Below the pieces are notes generated by a model that saw nothing but the letters and a program-made list of their open reading frames with translations, did no database searches and had not been told where the DNA came from. From assembly GCA_963803575.1 (NCBI GenBank), contig CAWDMW010000002.1, forward strand, positions 1,302,001-1,366,000: 64,000 bases of DNA, read 5' to 3'. Source of the DNA: CAWDMW01 sp963803575. GTDB taxonomy: Bacteria > Pseudomonadota > Alphaproteobacteria > Rickettsiales > UBA998. A program made the translations under genes and the position numbers. This document shows, one piece after another, positions 17,708 through 26,390 of the stretch. The stretch's first letter is position 1. Every line of letters begins with the position of its first letter.

Positions 17708-18460
17708 ATGAGTAATATTAACGGAATAGACGATCAACAAAACACGCTTTGGGGCGGTATGGGTGATGACTTTATCACTGGTGGAAATCTGGCTGATTTG
17801 CTAGGTGGTAACGAAGGTAACGATACTGTAGCTGGTGCTGACGGTAACGATACAATCTATGGCTGGACTGGCGATGACGTGCTTTACGGTGATGGTGGCG
17901 ATGATTTTGTTACTGGTGATGCTGGTAACGATACGATCTGGGGCTGGACTGGTAATGATGAATTATACGGTGGCGAAGGCAACGATGTGATCGGTGGCGA
18001 TGAAGGTAACGATACTTTAGGCGGTGACGCTGGTAACGATACGCTTTACGGCTGGACTGGTGATGATTCTATTTTCGGTGGCGAAGGCAATGATGTAATC
18101 AGTGCTGGTGAAGGTAACGATTCCGTTGCTGGTGGCGCTGGTGCTGACATGTTTGTTTACACTGCTGGTGGCGACACGGTAACTGGTTTTGAATTTGGTG
18201 TTGATACACTAACATTCGATTTCGGCGCTGATGGATATGCATTGTCAGACGTAAACAGTGTTCTTTCATTCGTTAGCATGATTGAATCTGATGGTAATGG
18301 TGCTACTGATGCCTTCATTCGTGAAGATGATCTGGTACTGGATTTCGGTGGCAACGTAAATTACATCGAATTGCTTGATGTGATCGGTGGTGCATTAACG
18401 GCTGATGCACTAACTGCTGAAGGTGCTGACATGTGGGGTGATGCTGGTCTGGCTGCATAA
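17708..18460 (+). CDS. RTX-type (hemolysin-type) calcium-binding repeat protein
   Basis: The 250-residue protein is mostly Gly-Asp-rich nonapeptide repeats of the RTX kind (G-G-x-G-x-D-x-L/I/V-x), running from about residue 14 to 150. Such repeats bind Ca(II) and fold as parallel beta-rolls after export by a type I secretion system. There is no N-terminal signal peptide, and the last 90 residues (hydrophobic stretches such as YIELLDVIGGALTADAL, ending in GLAA) would hold the C-terminal secretion signal. Several nonapeptides read YGWTGDD or WGWTGND instead of the usual pattern, once per longer repeat. No protease or lipase domain is attached, and no T1SS genes are adjacent. Promoter and terminator make it a one-gene unit. 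Role outside the cell is unknown. Confidence 0.9.
   Translation: MSNINGIDDQQNTLWGGMGDDFITGGNLADLLGGNEGNDTVAGADGNDTIYGWTGDDVLYGDGGDDFVTGDAGNDTIWGWTGNDELYGGEGNDVIGGDEGNDTLGGDAGNDTLYGWTGDDSIFGGEGNDVISAGEGNDSVAGGAGADMFVYTAGGDTVTGFEFGVDTLTFDFGADGYALSDVNSVLSFVSMIESDGNGATDAFIREDDLVLDFGGNVNYIELLDVIGGALTADALTAEGADMWGDAGLAA
17818..18150 (+). repeat. Higher-order tandem repeat inside the RTX-like gene
   Basis: Three long units, each beginning with GGTAACGATAC and containing GGCTGGACTGG, are recognisable at the DNA level. At the protein level each is GNDTxxGWTGxD followed by two or three ordinary RTX nonapeptides. Copy starts lie near 17818, 17923 and 18031, giving a period of about 81-108 bases, always a multiple of 27. 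The strong DNA similarity between units suggests recent expansion or gene conversion. Confidence 0.7.
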
Positions 18461-18489
18461 TCCAGATTGCATGATTTGCATGTAAGCAT

Positions 18490-18525
18490 AAGGGAGTCAG
18501 GTAATATATCTGGCTCCCTTTTTTT
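18490..18525 (+). terminator. Rho-independent terminator after the RTX-like gene
   Basis: An 11-base stem (AAGGGAGTCAG / CTGGCTCCCTT, one G-U pair) with a 9-base loop is followed by TTTTT. It begins about 30 bases after the stop codon at 18460 and lies just before the end of the convergent ABC ATPase gene. Confidence 0.9.
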
Positions 18526-18531
18526 ACTGTT

Positions 18532-19275
18532 CTACGCAGCATCAGACGCGATGTCGTCCTCTCCAATCACTTCAAGAAAAGCCGTCTCCAGGTTCATATT
18601 AGCGTAGCGCTCACAGAATGTTTTGGTCGTTCCATAATACTTCAACGTGGTATCATGCAAGATAGCGATGCGGTCACATATCTCTTCAATATCCGCCAGA
18701 ATATGTGAACTAAAGAAAATCGTGCGCCCTGCATCACGTTCTTGCTTCAGCCGTGTCTTTAATTGTATACGCGCTTTAGGATCTAAACCACTCATCGGCT
18801 CATCTAAGATAATTAACGGTGTTGGAATCATGAGTGCGGCAATTAATCCTGTTTTTTGCCCCATACCTTTTGAGTAAGAAGATACGCGTTTATCCAACGC
18901 TTCAGGTAGCAATCCAAGCATATCTGCCTGTCGTCGTGCTTCATCATGGTCGTAGACTAAACCATAGTAAGAGTGTGCTAAAGACAGGTACTCTTTACCC
19001 GTAAGAAAACGAGAAGGCTGGAATTTTTCTGGCAGGTACGATAGGTGGCGTTTGGCTTTGATCTGCTGCCAATGATCTCCGTATAGCTGGATATTTCCTG
19101 CATCAGCGCTAATCAGATTCAGAATGGTTTTGATAAGGGTTGTCTTGCCAATACCATTTAGCCCAATCAAGCCAAATATCTCACCGGCATGGAGTTCCAG
19201 TGAGATATTGTCTAAGATTAAACGCCCTTCAAATGACTTGTAGACAGATTCAATAGATAAAGGAGATACGCTCAT
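18532..19275 (-). CDS. ABC-2 type transporter ATPase, orphan
   Basis: This is an ABC ATPase of the drug/polysaccharide export (ABC-2, CcmA-like) type: Walker A GLNGIGKT, signature YSKGMGQKTGL (a KGMxQ variant typical of the group), Walker B LIILDEPMSGLD and the switch His in FFSSHILADIEEICDR. I place the start at the ATG at 19275 (MSVSPLSIESVYKSF), which begins where the family usually does; an ATG at 19299 is also open. No permease gene adjoins it, so its membrane partner must lie elsewhere. Substrate unknown. It converges on the RTX gene and shares the terminator region, but nothing links their functions. Confidence 0.85.
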   Translation of the reverse strand: MSVSPLSIESVYKSFEGRLILDNISLELHAGEIFGLIGLNGIGKTTLIKTILNLISADAGNIQLYGDHWQQIKAKRHLSYLPEKFQPSRFLTGKEYLSLAHSYYGLVYDHDEARRQADMLGLLPEALDKRVSSYSKGMGQKTGLIAALMIPTPLIILDEPMSGLDPKARIQLKTRLKQERDAGRTIFFSSHILADIEEICDRIAILHDTTLKYYGTTKTFCERYANMNLETAFLEVIGEDDIASDAA

Positions 19276-19320
19276 CACGCTATTCCAGCGCAGAAACATT
19301 AGAAAATCGTAAATCTGTGA

Positions 19321-20169
19321 CTATAAATCTTTAGTGCGGTGGTATTTGACCATCCACTCACTAACAATGCGGTCGCATCGTTCCTTTATGTCACGTTGGC
19401 TACCAATACCCAGCCTTCGCCGCTCCCGATTAGAAACAAGGCGATCCAGTTCCTTCTTAACCACATCTGACACATTAACTTTAATGGTTGTGGCATACTC
19501 ATAGGGAATCGCAAAATTTGTGTGAAGCTCATGAAGCATTGCGGTTGCCTCATCACGATAGGTCTGTATCTGAGTGTCAATAAAATCCTGCTCGTGTTTA
19601 TCCTGACCTGAAGTATAGTAGTAATACATATATTGATGTTTGCAGTAATGATCAGATAGCTCTCCTATCAACTCATCACGGCGCTCGCTACTTTTCAGCC
19701 AGCGCTCTTCAGCCAGCTTTTCTTCTGTCAGTTCCCGAATTAGGCTGGCAGCTTCTTCATTGCCGTAATATTCTGCAATTTCATAAGGCATCATTCCATT
19801 AAGATCACGCACACTATAATCGACTTTCGCCTCTTCAATCAAAAACTTCATCATCGACAGATTATTATCCCGTGCTGCAATAAGGATAGGGTACTGATTA
19901 TTCGCACCACCCCTATTTAAATCGGCTCCATACTTTGAAAGCATTCGCAGCACCGGCACTGCATCATCATCAGAGCGTCCCGCCGCGACTGATACCATAG
20001 GCAAGCCAATATTATTGATTTCGTTTGGGTTCGCCCCCTTTTTAAGCAATAGCTCTACATCATCTGCACGGCTGAAACGCACACGATAAGCAAGCTCTTC
20101 AGACATGCTAAGCGCATATGATGTTGAAGTGGTGCAAAGCACTAAAAATAAACACAGCAATATTCTCAT
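19321..20169 (-). CDS. Exported ankyrin-repeat protein
   Basis: From the ATG at 20169 the protein has about 282 residues with a signal peptide (RILLCLFLVLCTTSTSYA). Residues of roughly 25-150 form about four ankyrin-type helix pairs, for example DDVELLLKKGANPNEINNIGLPMVSVAA, VPVLRMLSKYGADLN, YPILIAARDNNLSMMKFLIEEAKVDYSVRD and MMPYEIAEYYGNEEAASLIREL. The C-terminal half is charged and helical with no motif I recognise. A longer reading from an ATG at 20232 would bury the signal peptide and is less likely. Ankyrin proteins mediate protein-protein contact; in symbionts they are often host-directed, but here a periplasmic location is as likely. Confidence 0.8.
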   Translation of the reverse strand: MRILLCLFLVLCTTSTSYALSMSEELAYRVRFSRADDVELLLKKGANPNEINNIGLPMVSVAAGRSDDDAVPVLRMLSKYGADLNRGGANNQYPILIAARDNNLSMMKFLIEEAKVDYSVRDLNGMMPYEIAEYYGNEEAASLIRELTEEKLAEERWLKSSERRDELIGELSDHYCKHQYMYYYYTSGQDKHEQDFIDTQIQTYRDEATAMLHELHTNFAIPYEYATTIKVNVSDVVKKELDRLVSNRERRRLGIGSQRDIKERCDRIVSEWMVKYHRTKDL

Positions 20170-20300
20170 AGACTCAAGTATAGTATATTTTATAGGTAAA
20201 ATCCAGTTAAAGGCTCTTGACAAATAATGCATAAGATATATCTGACAGAGAAGAATAACTGATAACGACCAAAATAGCCTATAAACAGGTAACGCATATT

Positions 20301-22256
20301 ATGACGCAAGAATCTGCAATCGACCAATCCGACAATCAGGCGCAACCTGCCTCAGAATCACGGGAATTTTCTGCTGAGATAAGTAAAGTGCTAAAGCTGA
20401 TGATTCACTCGCTTTACACCAATAAAGATATTTTCCTGCGGGAATTAATCTCTAATGCATCCGATGCGTGTGACAAGTTGCGCTATATGTCACTGACTGA
20501 TAACGGTTTGATGGAAGGTGAAAGTGAATTGCGTATCACGGTGTCACATGATGAAACAGCGAACACGATTCAGATTACTGATACCGGCATTGGAATGGAT
20601 AAGCAGGATCTTATTGCCAACCTAGGCACCATTGCCAAGTCAGGAACAGAAGACTTTTTGAGCCAGCTGACAGGAGATAAGGATAAAGATGTATCGTTAA
20701 TTGGCCAGTTTGGTGTAGGGTTTTATGCTTCATTCATGGTGGCTGACAGAGTTGAAGTACGCAGCCGTAAAGCAGGCACGTCTGAAAACTGGTTATGGGA
20801 ATCTACGGGTGATGGTAAGTTTACTGTGACCTTACTGGAGGATACCTTGCCACGTGGCACCAGCATTACACTGTTTATGCGCGAAGATGCAAAGGATTAT
20901 GTTTCTACATTCCGCTTACGTAATATTATCGAAACATATTCTGACCATATTAGCTTCCCGATTTACCAACGTCCTGTAACACATGAAGGGCAGGGCGATC
21001 CCGAGTTGGTTAACGCGGGAGGTGCCTTGTGGAGCCGTCAGAAATCCGACATTACGGACGAACAATATGAAGAGTTCTATCACCACGTGGCACACGCGCC
21101 GGACACGCCATGGCTGACACTGCATAACACGATTGAAGGTAAGACATCTTACACGAATTTGTTATTTATTCCTTCAACCAAACCCTTTGACTTGTTTCAT
21201 CCGGAACGACGCAGACGTGTTAAGCTTTATGTAAAACGTGTATTTATTACAGAAGAAAATGTGGATATTGTGCCGCATTATTTGCGCTTCCTGCGTGGTA
21301 TCGTAGATTCTGATGATCTTCCGCTCAACATTAGCCGTGAAACCCTGCAGGATAACCCTAAGTTACGCCAGATTCGTGAAAGCCTGACAAGTAAGGTATT
21401 AAGCGAACTCAAGAAGAAAGCGTCTAAAGATGCAAAGAGTTACAAAGTGTTTTGGGAGAATTTTGGCGCGGTATTGAAAGAGGGCTTGTGTGAAGCAGAT
21501 GCACCAAAAGAAAAGATTTTGGACGTGTGTCATTTTCATTCCAGCACTAGCGATGGTACAACCATTGCTGACTATCTATCCAGAAAAAAAGATCAGCAAA
21601 AGGATATTTTTTACCTGACCGCAGACACATTAGACGCTGCCACGCATAGCCCGTTGCTGGACGGATTTAAACAGCGTGGTATTGAAGTATTGCTATTTAC
21701 AGATCATGTGGATGATTTCTGGGTCAATGTGGTTGGGCAATATCAGGATGTAGCGTTTAAATCTATTACTCGCAGTGACATTGATCTGGATGAGATTGTT
21801 GCATTAGATAACAATGATGCAGCAGACGATGAAACAAAAGGTACAAAACAAGACGCATCACTGGATGAAAGCACTATACAGACGTTAGTGCAGGCGTTAA
21901 AGTCCTACTATGATGACAACACCATTAAAGATGTGCGCTCTACCGGAAAGCTTGGCGATGCTCTTTCCTGCTTTGCTGTGGAAGAAGGTGCTATGGATAT
22001 GCGTATGGAACGTTTCTTAATGGATCATAAGCAGTTACCTCGCCGTAGCGCACGTATTTTGGAACTAAATACCAAGCATCCTTTTTTCGAGTATCTTGCA
22101 ACAATTGCCAGTGACGATAGTGAAAAAGACACGTTTGACAAGTGCGCTGCAATGCTAGTGGATCAAGCGCGTATTATTGAAGGGGAACCTGTTGAAGACG
22201 CTGCGGCATTTGCCAGCCGCTTTGCCACTTTAATGGTCAAAGCATACAAGAAATAG
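20301..22256 (+). CDS. htpG: Chaperone protein HtpG (Hsp90)
   Basis: HtpG is the bacterial Hsp90, an ATP-dependent cytosolic chaperone. The 651-residue protein has the complete three-domain plan. The N-terminal GHKL ATPase shows LRELISNASDACDKLR (Asn/Asp of the ATP site), DTGIGM, GTIAKSGT and GQFGVGFYASFMVAD. The middle domain shows LFIPSTKPFDLF and the catalytic-loop region SDDLPLNISRETLQ. The C-terminal dimerisation domain completes it. Length is close to the usual 620-650. A TTGACA -35-like element lies near 20217 upstream, but no clear heat-shock (sigma32) promoter was found. Confidence 0.97.
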   Translation: MTQESAIDQSDNQAQPASESREFSAEISKVLKLMIHSLYTNKDIFLRELISNASDACDKLRYMSLTDNGLMEGESELRITVSHDETANTIQITDTGIGMDKQDLIANLGTIAKSGTEDFLSQLTGDKDKDVSLIGQFGVGFYASFMVADRVEVRSRKAGTSENWLWESTGDGKFTVTLLEDTLPRGTSITLFMREDAKDYVSTFRLRNIIETYSDHISFPIYQRPVTHEGQGDPELVNAGGALWSRQKSDITDEQYEEFYHHVAHAPDTPWLTLHNTIEGKTSYTNLLFIPSTKPFDLFHPERRRRVKLYVKRVFITEENVDIVPHYLRFLRGIVDSDDLPLNISRETLQDNPKLRQIRESLTSKVLSELKKKASKDAKSYKVFWENFGAVLKEGLCEADAPKEKILDVCHFHSSTSDGTTIADYLSRKKDQQKDIFYLTADTLDAATHSPLLDGFKQRGIEVLLFTDHVDDFWVNVVGQYQDVAFKSITRSDIDLDEIVALDNNDAADDETKGTKQDASLDESTIQTLVQALKSYYDDNTIKDVRSTGKLGDALSCFAVEEGAMDMRMERFLMDHKQLPRRSARILELNTKHPFFEYLATIASDDSEKDTFDKCAAMLVDQARIIEGEPVEDAAAFASRFATLMVKAYKK

Positions 22257-22267
22257 CCGATACTATG

Positions 22268-22474
22268 TTACGCGATAATATCAGGGTATAATGTATTTTC
22301 TAAATTGGTGATCTGGTCACGGATCGCCAATTTTTCTTTCTTGTATCGCGATATGGAAAACTCATCATAGGGTGTTTGTTTAAGAGTTGCGTTCATCTGG
22401 TGTTCGATCGTGCGATGTTCGCGTCTTAATCCGTCCAGTTTTTTATACAATGCTATTTCGTTATCGTCTTCCAT
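22268..22474 (-). CDS. YdcH-like small coiled-coil protein (DUF465)
   Basis: The 68-residue protein has the DUF465/YdcH pattern: a helical hairpin starting with KKLDGLRREHRTIEHQMN and ending with the signature KKEKLAIRDQITNLE. It is common in Proteobacteria, with one or more copies per genome and no settled function. It converges with htpG, with 11 bases between the two stop codons. Confidence 0.85.
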   Translation of the reverse strand: MEDDNEIALYKKLDGLRREHRTIEHQMNATLKQTPYDEFSISRYKKEKLAIRDQITNLENTLYPDIIA

Positions 22475-22578
22475 CTACGTCCTCAATATACTAAAAACTA
22501 TGACATAATAGCACAGACCCCAACAGCAGAGCAATATGCTATTGCTGTTTCATAAGCAAGTTTTCTTAAAGCCTGATG

Positions 22579-24528
22579 CTATATGGCTATTTGCATACTG
22601 GGAGCATTATCACGATACTTCGTAATGTTTTGATGTGCTTCTTTAACAGCGCGACCAAACTCTGCAGCAGAATAATGGGCAGATGCTTCTTTCATTACCT
22701 CATACCGGCTTGTCAATTCCTGCATTCCTTTCTCGCTAGACTGAGCGTCAATAATGGTTTCAAACATATCTGCCATATTTCGCGCGAAGCCTTTTTTACT
22801 TTGATCCGTATTGATAATGAATGCGCCTGGCTGCTCATCCGTACCTTTCAGAATGTCCGCAGCACCCACACCATCTGTTGTGATAATCGTCATGGCCGTT
22901 CCTTCAATATCTGACTTCGCGTCTACGGCTTCACGTACTGTTAGATCATGCCCGTCTTTCATGCCAGCGCCTATTGCGCCGACAACATTTTCATGCCTTA
23001 GCAGTCCCATCAAATCTCCGTGATTAATGCTTTGAGGAATAACAATAATACTACCCTCATATTTCTCATGAAGTGATCGAGCATAATCAATTACGGTATC
23101 CTGATATTCCTTATATCCCGGAACCGTAGAACGTGTGGGCTGCAGCCCTAATACAAAATGCGTATTTCCCTGCTCTTCGGGATGTTCGGATAAATACACA
23201 TCCATCGCCTGAAGTTTCTCCATCGTATTTTTAGTGAAGTCATTTCGGTGCCAGCTGGCAATGATATGATGGCCATCATCCAAAGCATTATAATGCTCCA
23301 GTAACTGACCTAACGTAATAGTATCAGGCGCACCATTTTCTACCATATTAGTCGTATCTGTTGCACCCAACGTGATTCCTGAACGAGCAAGATTATCTAA
23401 AGTAATCGCTGTAGGGGTTTGATGGTCATAATGTTTCGATGCATCATAATGGGCAATAGAGTCATGATGTGCTTGAGCCTCCTCACGATTTTGGTCTTGT
23501 GAGATACCCACGGGCATCGTCATTAACGTGACACTATGTCCGAAAGCTTTGATAGGTTTTTGAGATGCAACACCGAAGCTCTCATCTATAACCAATTTCC
23601 CTTGAGGGTAGAGATGTTCGTTAGCCATAGCAAAGTGTCCCTGACCATACTCCTTATCATGTAAATGCTCAACCACTTCGATAAAGTTTTGCATATCTAC
23701 AGGGCGTTGAAAGCTGATAAGGCCGTTTTGCGTGCGGTTTTGTATATAATCATTGAAAAAATCAGTTTCCAGTAATGGCATGGCTTCTTGACCCTCACCA
23801 TTTTCAAATGTCACTTTCTTCAGGTAATCTAATGATGGAAATGGCGTGTGACGGCTAAAAATTCCTCCGGGCACGTCAATACACTGGTAGTCATGCACCC
23901 ATAAGGTATCACGATCAGTGATAAGTTCAGCCTTGGAAGGCTCGCCATTATCCATGACGGGCAAATCATGCTTGAGTCGATCCAGTGCAATATTAGCCAG
24001 ACCGTTAAATTCTTTGAATTGCGAGTAAGCTTGTTCAACATATTCAAGTGAGGTTGAAACACTCTGATCTGCTTGAGTTGCCTTTTGAAATTGAGGAGTA
24101 TGGCGCAGATCAAAAAGATATTCCTGCTTTTCCTGCTCTACATCGTTAAACATGGAAGAAGGATTTTGGTACGTTTCCGGATCCATGGAATGAAAGACCG
24201 GCCAAAGCACGCCATTGGCAATAACGTTATATTGTGCATTTGCTAATGACTCAGGCACGGGAAAAGTGATGACACGTACGTCTTTTCCTTCAGGGCTGGT
24301 GATAACATCTTCATTTAGCTGAAACTTATTTTCATCTCGCAGTGTTTTCCAGCGTTCGTCACTAATCGTATCTCCCGGGCCAATCCAGATATCTGGCTCT
24401 GTGCTACCAATAACTAATACTGCACCTCCTGCAATGCCATTGACAGGTGGTCTGTTACTGTAAGCGATGAGTTTGCCGTCTTCCTGACGAGACTGTTTGA
24501 TATAATCGCTAAAAGAAGTAACTGGCAT
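22579..24528 (-). CDS. Divergent trehalose-6-phosphate synthase-like glycosyltransferase (GT20)
   Basis: The 649-residue protein resembles OtsA, which joins glucose from a nucleotide sugar to glucose-6-phosphate. Matching landmarks in order: AYSNRPP and GGAVLVIGS (N-terminal donor loop), YNVIANGVLWPVFH (OtsA YNxxxNxxLWPxFH), LWVHDYQ, the RHTPFPSLD loop (OtsA HIPFP), MPVGIS, WHRNDFTKN (OtsA ERLDYSKG, keeping Arg, Asp and Lys), VLGLQPTRSTVPGYKEYQD, and MKDGHDLTVREAVDA (OtsA RDGMNLVAKEYVA, with Lys replacing Arg). It is about 170 residues longer than OtsA because of insertions after LWPVFH and in the middle. No otsB is adjacent. The enzyme is likely a GT20 member with an altered donor or acceptor; activity is uncertain. 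Confidence 0.65.
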   Translation of the reverse strand: MPVTSFSDYIKQSRQEDGKLIAYSNRPPVNGIAGGAVLVIGSTEPDIWIGPGDTISDERWKTLRDENKFQLNEDVITSPEGKDVRVITFPVPESLANAQYNVIANGVLWPVFHSMDPETYQNPSSMFNDVEQEKQEYLFDLRHTPQFQKATQADQSVSTSLEYVEQAYSQFKEFNGLANIALDRLKHDLPVMDNGEPSKAELITDRDTLWVHDYQCIDVPGGIFSRHTPFPSLDYLKKVTFENGEGQEAMPLLETDFFNDYIQNRTQNGLISFQRPVDMQNFIEVVEHLHDKEYGQGHFAMANEHLYPQGKLVIDESFGVASQKPIKAFGHSVTLMTMPVGISQDQNREEAQAHHDSIAHYDASKHYDHQTPTAITLDNLARSGITLGATDTTNMVENGAPDTITLGQLLEHYNALDDGHHIIASWHRNDFTKNTMEKLQAMDVYLSEHPEEQGNTHFVLGLQPTRSTVPGYKEYQDTVIDYARSLHEKYEGSIIVIPQSINHGDLMGLLRHENVVGAIGAGMKDGHDLTVREAVDAKSDIEGTAMTIITTDGVGAADILKGTDEQPGAFIINTDQSKKGFARNMADMFETIIDAQSSEKGMQELTSRYEVMKEASAHYSAAEFGRAVKEAHQNITKYRDNAPSMQIAI

Positions 24529-24702
24529 AGATATCCTATATTAAAAAAAAATTAAAAAGCTGATTCCTGCTTTAAGCACATCATTGAATATTAGTAAAGA
24601 AAAATAATCTCTGTATCTGGGTTTTAAGTATTCTGATATATCAAAGTACTTTAATACATTTAAATCATGTGTATATAATAGTGGCTTGGCTAATATTTTA
24701 GA

Positions 24703-24735
24703 GAATGTCAGTGACACAAAGCATCACTGACATTC
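24703..24735 (-). terminator. Hairpin downstream of nrdB
   Basis: A perfect 12-base stem (GAATGTCAGTGA / TCACTGACATTC) with a 9-base loop starts 9 bases beyond the nrdB stop on the reverse strand. Only a short, broken T-rich run follows, so it is a probable but not ideal intrinsic terminator. The rest of the 24529-24743 gap is AT-rich with no ORF. Confidence 0.6.
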
Positions 24736-24743
24736 CCTGTGCA

Positions 24744-25706
24744 CTAACCTGCAAAAGCTTCTTCCCATGATCCCGTAGTGGCTGCTTTACTGTACTCAGT
24801 AACACGGTTTTCAAAGAAATTAGTATGCTCTACACCATTAAGAATCTCATCCATCCATGGTAGCGGGTGCGTACCAATATGGTACATAGGAGCCAGCCCC
24901 AATTGCGTTAGGCGTCTGTCACCAATGAAGCGGATATAGCGTTTCACATCTTCTGGCGTTAGCCCTTCAATACCACCAACACCGAAGGCCAGATCAATAA
25001 AGGCGTCTTCCAGCGTAATGATGGTATCACAAATCTTTTTCAAGTCGCGCTCATGCTCATCTGTATCCACTTCAGGGTTTTCTTGCTTAAAGGTATGATA
25101 TAAGCGGATAATGGATTCTGTGTGAAGTGATTCATCACGTGCAGACCAAGCCACAATCTGCCCCATACCTTTCATCTTGCCAAAACGTTGAAAATTCAGC
25201 AAAATAGCGAACGAAGCAAAGAGTTGTAATCCTTCCGTAAACGCACCAAAAGCCGCCAGCGTGCGCGCAATGCCGTCATTGGTGTCTGTGCCAAAGGTGT
25301 GCATATAGTCATATTTATCTTTCATTTCTTTATAGGATAAAAATGCCTGATATTCGGTTTCCGGCATTCCGAGCGTATCGAGCAGGTGGCTATAGGCGGC
25401 AATATGGATGGTTTCCATATTGGAAAACGCAGCCAGCATCATCTGCACTTCGGTGGGTTGAAACACTTGCGAATAATGCTTCATATAGCAGTTATTCACT
25501 TCAATATCGCTTTGGGTAAAGAAACGGAAAATTTGGGTGAGCAGATGCTTTTCATCCGCCGTCATGGTGGTTTTCCAGTCCTTCACATCATCGGCCAGCG
25601 GCACTTCCTCCGGCAACCAGTGAATACGCTGCTGCATCAGCCACGCATCATATGCCCACGGGTAAGAGAATGGTTTGTAAATCGGTTGTGCGTTTAGTAG
25701 GGTCAT
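24744..25706 (-). CDS. nrdB: Class I ribonucleotide reductase beta (radical) subunit
   Basis: NrdB carries the di-iron tyrosyl-radical cofactor that starts ribonucleotide reduction. From the ATG at 25706 (MTLLNAQPIYKP) the protein has 320 residues, the usual size for small alphaproteobacterial NrdB. Metal-ligand motifs are present: NMETIHIAAYSHL (Glu-x-x-His with the radical Tyr four residues after His), FTEGLQLFASF and ARDESLHTES (Glu-x-x-His). There is no ATP-cone. I prefer this start over one 63 bases upstream because AAAGGA lies 8 bases before it. That Shine-Dalgarno sits in the last codons of hepT, whose stop is only 4 bases away, so nrdB is translationally coupled to a toxin gene. Confidence 0.95.
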   Translation of the reverse strand: MTLLNAQPIYKPFSYPWAYDAWLMQQRIHWLPEEVPLADDVKDWKTTMTADEKHLLTQIFRFFTQSDIEVNNCYMKHYSQVFQPTEVQMMLAAFSNMETIHIAAYSHLLDTLGMPETEYQAFLSYKEMKDKYDYMHTFGTDTNDGIARTLAAFGAFTEGLQLFASFAILLNFQRFGKMKGMGQIVAWSARDESLHTESIIRLYHTFKQENPEVDTDEHERDLKKICDTIITLEDAFIDLAFGVGGIEGLTPEDVKRYIRFIGDRRLTQLGLAPMYHIGTHPLPWMDEILNGVEHTNFFENRVTEYSKAATTGSWEEAFAG

Positions 25707-25710
25707 GGTG

Positions 25711-26049
25711 TTAGTCCTTTGGTTGATTAAGTTGTTGGAGTAAGGCGGGGAGGTGAATGGTAATGACACCGATAACAGATTCGTGGTCTATACCATTGAG
25801 ATAATCGTGAACCAGTATATTTCTAAACCCCGATATCTTTCCCCATGGAATATTGGGGCGGGATTGTTTGAAATCCTCCGATAAACGCTGAGCCGACTCT
25901 GACAATGTTTGCAAACGTCTAATGACTGCATCATACGTTACATCATCTGATAGTGCCTCTTCTATCGTATCAAAGCGACCAATGTATTTTTCTATATGTC
26001 TGGCATCCTCCTGAATACGGTCAATATAGAGAATATTGCTTTTAGCCAT
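25711..26049 (-). CDS. hepT: HEPN-domain toxin, HepT-like (DUF86)
   Basis: This 112-residue all-helical HEPN protein is the toxin half of a MntA/HepT (type VII) toxin-antitoxin pair; family members are RNases. The catalytic motif R-x4-H is seen as RNILVH in WGKISGFRNILVHDYLNGID (about residues 70-89). The N-terminal DRIQEDARHIEKYI matches DUF86. Its ATG overlaps the mntA stop by one base (TAATG). Its own end runs into the nrdB ribosome-binding site. In characterised pairs MntA AMPylates HepT near the RNase motif; the Tyr two residues past the His (HDY) needed for that is present. Confidence 0.9.
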   Translation of the reverse strand: MAKSNILYIDRIQEDARHIEKYIGRFDTIEEALSDDVTYDAVIRRLQTLSESAQRLSEDFKQSRPNIPWGKISGFRNILVHDYLNGIDHESVIGVITIHLPALLQQLNQPKD

Positions 26050-26366
26050 TACAATATGTTCCCTTGTAGCGATATAGCATCTTGTACAATGGACTCTATA
26101 AACACTGGATGCATTTTGTTGCTACTCATGATAACATCAACATATCGTCCAAGCAATTCAGTTGCGTCATATTGAAACCCGCCAAGATCAAATAGCGAGA
26201 AATGCTTGCTGTCAAAATCCACCAGCAAATCAATGTCACTGTCAGGCCGCTCTTCACCCCGCGCTACTGACCCAACCACACGGATGTTGGAGACGCCATG
26301 CTGTTTTGCAAGTGTAAGAAGGGCGTGCTGGTTTTGTTGGATGTGTTGGAGGAGAGGGGTGGTCAC
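26049..26366 (-). CDS. mntA: Nucleotidyltransferase antitoxin, MntA-like
   Basis: The 105-residue minimal nucleotidyltransferase is the antitoxin partner of HepT. The signature GSVARGEERPDSDIDLLVDF (about residues 32-51) has the G-S, Arg and the two catalytic Asp of the pol-beta fold, and a third acidic residue follows in YVDVIMS (about 74-80). In studied systems the enzyme adds AMP to the toxin and so silences it. It is transcribed before hepT with a one-base stop/start overlap. It is 24 bases downstream of the 279-residue membrane gene. Confidence 0.9.
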   Translation of the reverse strand: MTTPLLQHIQQNQHALLTLAKQHGVSNIRVVGSVARGEERPDSDIDLLVDFDSKHFSLFDLGGFQYDATELLGRYVDVIMSSNKMHPVFIESIVQDAISLQGNIL

Positions 26367-26390
26367 TGTTTTATCTCGACTTGCTAAGAG

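Noticed and set aside
17708..18160. Regular repeats suggestive of a CRISPR array
   Set aside because: The repeats are in frame, encode RTX nonapeptides and have no constant spacer/repeat structure.
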